A stretch of DNA of 64,000 nucleotides from Gammaproteobacteria bacterium (GTDB lineage Bacteria > Pseudomonadota > Gammaproteobacteria > SZUA-229): contig JAPHSS010000015.1 of assembly GCA_026195255.1 (NCBI GenBank), forward strand, positions 62,001-126,000, given 5' to 3'. Made by a program: the position numbers and the translations under genes. Of the stretch, positions 62,975 to 64,000 are shown in pieces. The stretch's first letter is position 1. Each line of letters opens with the position of its first letter. Below the pieces are notes generated by a model. That model was not told the DNA's origin, searched no databases, and saw nothing but the letters and a program-made list of their open reading frames with translations.

Positions 62975-63298
62975 ATGCATATGTCAATTGAGTCATTTCC
63001 ACATGCACCACAAGACTGGTCAATAGAGACAGCAGAAGCTATTGCAAAATCTGATGGTTTTACAATGAGTGAAGTTCACTGGGAACTGGTAGCTGCTTTA
63101 CAGGAGTATTATCATAAAGTGGAGCAGCCAAAACTACGTCAGGTAAAAGACGCATTAGATGAAAAGTTTCATGCCTTGGGAGGCATAAAATATTTACATC
63201 AGGTTGTGCCAGCAGGTCCAGTTGCAGAAGGCTGTAAACTGGCCGGTTTAAATGTACCGGCGGGAGCAGTTGATCAATCTTTTGGTAGTGTTGCCTGA
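62975..63298 (+). CDS. DsrC/TusE-family protein lacking the C-terminal cysteine
   Basis: 107 residues from ATG 62975, chosen because AGGGGGG lies 7 bases ahead; an in-frame ATG at 62906 is less likely. The fold signature is clear: WSIETAEAIAKSDGFTMSEV, HWELVAALQEYYHKV, then GGIKYLHQVVPAGPVAEGCK. Canonical DsrC ends in two cysteines, one in this GCK position and one near the very end (PTGCV). Here the second is replaced by Ala in VPAGAV and an extra DQSFGSVA follows. It cannot form the usual intramolecular disulfide, so it may be one of the DsrC-like regulatory relatives and not a sulfur carrier. Confidence 0.85.
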   Translation: MHMSIESFPHAPQDWSIETAEAIAKSDGFTMSEVHWELVAALQEYYHKVEQPKLRQVKDALDEKFHALGGIKYLHQVVPAGPVAEGCKLAGLNVPAGAVDQSFGSVA

Positions 63299-63362
63299 TA
63301 GGCAAAAGAAGTCGGGCTTAATTAATATCAGAAGGTCTAAATTGCAACTAAGTCTTCGTTTT

Positions 63363-63429
63363 TAACTCGTTCCCATGCTCCTGCGTGGGAACGCATAGTA
63401 TAGGCGTTGTCTATCTATCTTAAATTCGC
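63363..63429. repeat. Intergenic repeat with hairpin, left copy
   Basis: Contains the hairpin GTTCCCATGC-TCCT-GCGTGGGAAC (63369-63392). The 67-base segment is nearly identical to 63721-63787, differing at about six positions. Confidence 0.85.
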
Positions 63430-63542
63430 CCACATTAAATTAGCTGGATACACATCGTAAGAAATATTAAGTTTTATATATAACTCATCAATTTAGTTGG
63501 TTGTTTAGCGTGAGTGTCCAGTTAAACAACCTTACCCTGCTA

Positions 63543-63606
63543 AGGTACACCTCCATCGGGGAAAGACCGTTGCCCACTGTCAATGGGCATGGGGCGCTCT
63601 GTCCCC
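63543..63606. repeat. Short copy of the CTCC(A/C)TCGGGG-type palindromic repeat
   Basis: Starts AGGTACACCTCCATCGGGGA, nearly the same as the left end of the 44352 element, has an inner stem TGCCCA / TGGGCA and ends CGCTCTGTCCCC. It is much shorter than the 44.4-kb element. Confidence 0.65.
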
Positions 63607-63720
63607 TTAACCCAAGCCACCAGAAGATGTTCGCTGTAGTAGTCCAGTCCTGTAAAAATCCTGAAGAGCCAAAAGCAAATGCAAAAGAAAACGCAAATAA
63701 ACGCAAATAAACGCAAATAT

Positions 63721-63787
63721 TAACTCGTTCCCATGCTCCTGCGTGGGAATGCATAGGATAGCCGTTTTCTATCCATCTTAAATTCGC
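63721..63787. repeat. Intergenic repeat with hairpin, right copy
   Basis: Second copy of 63363-63429 with the same hairpin arms (63727-63750). The resemblance continues at both copies into GCTGGA...CATCGTAAGAAA...TATTAAG (about 63442 and 63856), so the duplicated unit exceeds 100 bases. The last 130 bases of the window hold nothing recognisable. Confidence 0.85.
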
Positions 63788-64000
63788 GCATACGAATAGA
63801 GGCACAGAGATTTTCTTTATAAAAGCTTTCTTTATTAAGAATTAGCTGGAAATTAGCTGGACCCTCATCGTAAGAAACATATTAAGTCAAAAGCAGAAGA
63901 AAATGCAAATATTGAGATTGTAAGTATCACTTAATAACTCAGTGATTTTACATACAAGTTAATTTGGTAAAAAATTCTACTGTGGCGCAGAATCGAGTGG

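Overview
The window reads as chromosome of a moderately AT-rich, motile, Gram-negative gammaproteobacterium. Evidence: a Pseudomonas/Vibrio-type polar flagellar and chemotaxis operon (fliQ to cheW, with flhF, fleN, cheZ, motC/motD and ParC/ParP-like genes), a System I cytochrome c maturation operon (ccmA to ccmI), several outer-membrane beta-barrel proteins, and a pyrophosphate-linked pair of genes (PPi-dependent phosphofructokinase and K+-independent H+-pyrophosphatase). The PPi pair plus a DsrC-family protein suggests a methanotroph or sulfur-oxidising chemolithotroph, but the window does not decide between them.

Layout. 1-7.2 kb: the 3' end of a DUF11/SdrD-type surface protein, a 1714-residue outer-membrane protein with three OmpA-like domains, and a small beta-barrel protein. 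7.4-10.7 kb: a tcdA gene behind a 7-bp tandem repeat, coupled to a signal-less NMT1-like protein; a Rof-like protein; small hypotheticals. 11.3-21.1 kb: an accessory locus on the + strand with a BTAD-type regulator, a perfect 18-bp palindrome, and eight tightly packed genes (small protein, glycine-zipper protein, zinc-knuckle protein, charge-block protein, helical protein, subtilisin, DUF2272 putative peptidoglycan hydrolase, 638-residue unknown). None of these has a visible signal peptide. This is the best candidate for an undescribed system. 21.1-23.6 kb: a decayed IS1182-like transposase, duplicated DNA, a MYG1-family gene and a palindromic repeat. 23.6-40.6 kb: flagellar/chemotaxis operon, apparently cut between fliP and fliQ and driven here by a sigma-54-type promoter. 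40.9-46.8 kb: hybrid histidine kinase, a Cys-rich microprotein and a CBS protein each behind an FNR-like box, a phosphoesterase, and a barrel/lipoprotein pair. 47.2-51.2 kb: hppA and pfp. 51.6-54.9 kb: LysM-FecR protein with a TPR/beta-barrel partner. 55.2-62.7 kb: ccmABCDEFGHI. 63-64 kb: a DsrC-family protein with an altered C terminus, then repeat-rich DNA.

How the parts work together. The flagellar genes give export gate, polar placement, sigma-28, chemotaxis core and a second stator set, with ParC/ParP positioning the arrays. The ccm genes attach heme to c-type cytochromes. hppA and pfp recycle PPi energy. The accessory locus combines a protease, a cell-wall hydrolase-like domain, a glycine-zipper membrane-active-looking protein and strongly charged proteins under a dedicated regulator; its function is unknown. 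Dispersed palindromic repeats with terminal inverted repeats occupy many intergenic gaps. No tRNA, rRNA, CRISPR array or prophage was seen. Positions, motifs and lengths were read by eye from the sequence; family names come from recalled knowledge without database searches.
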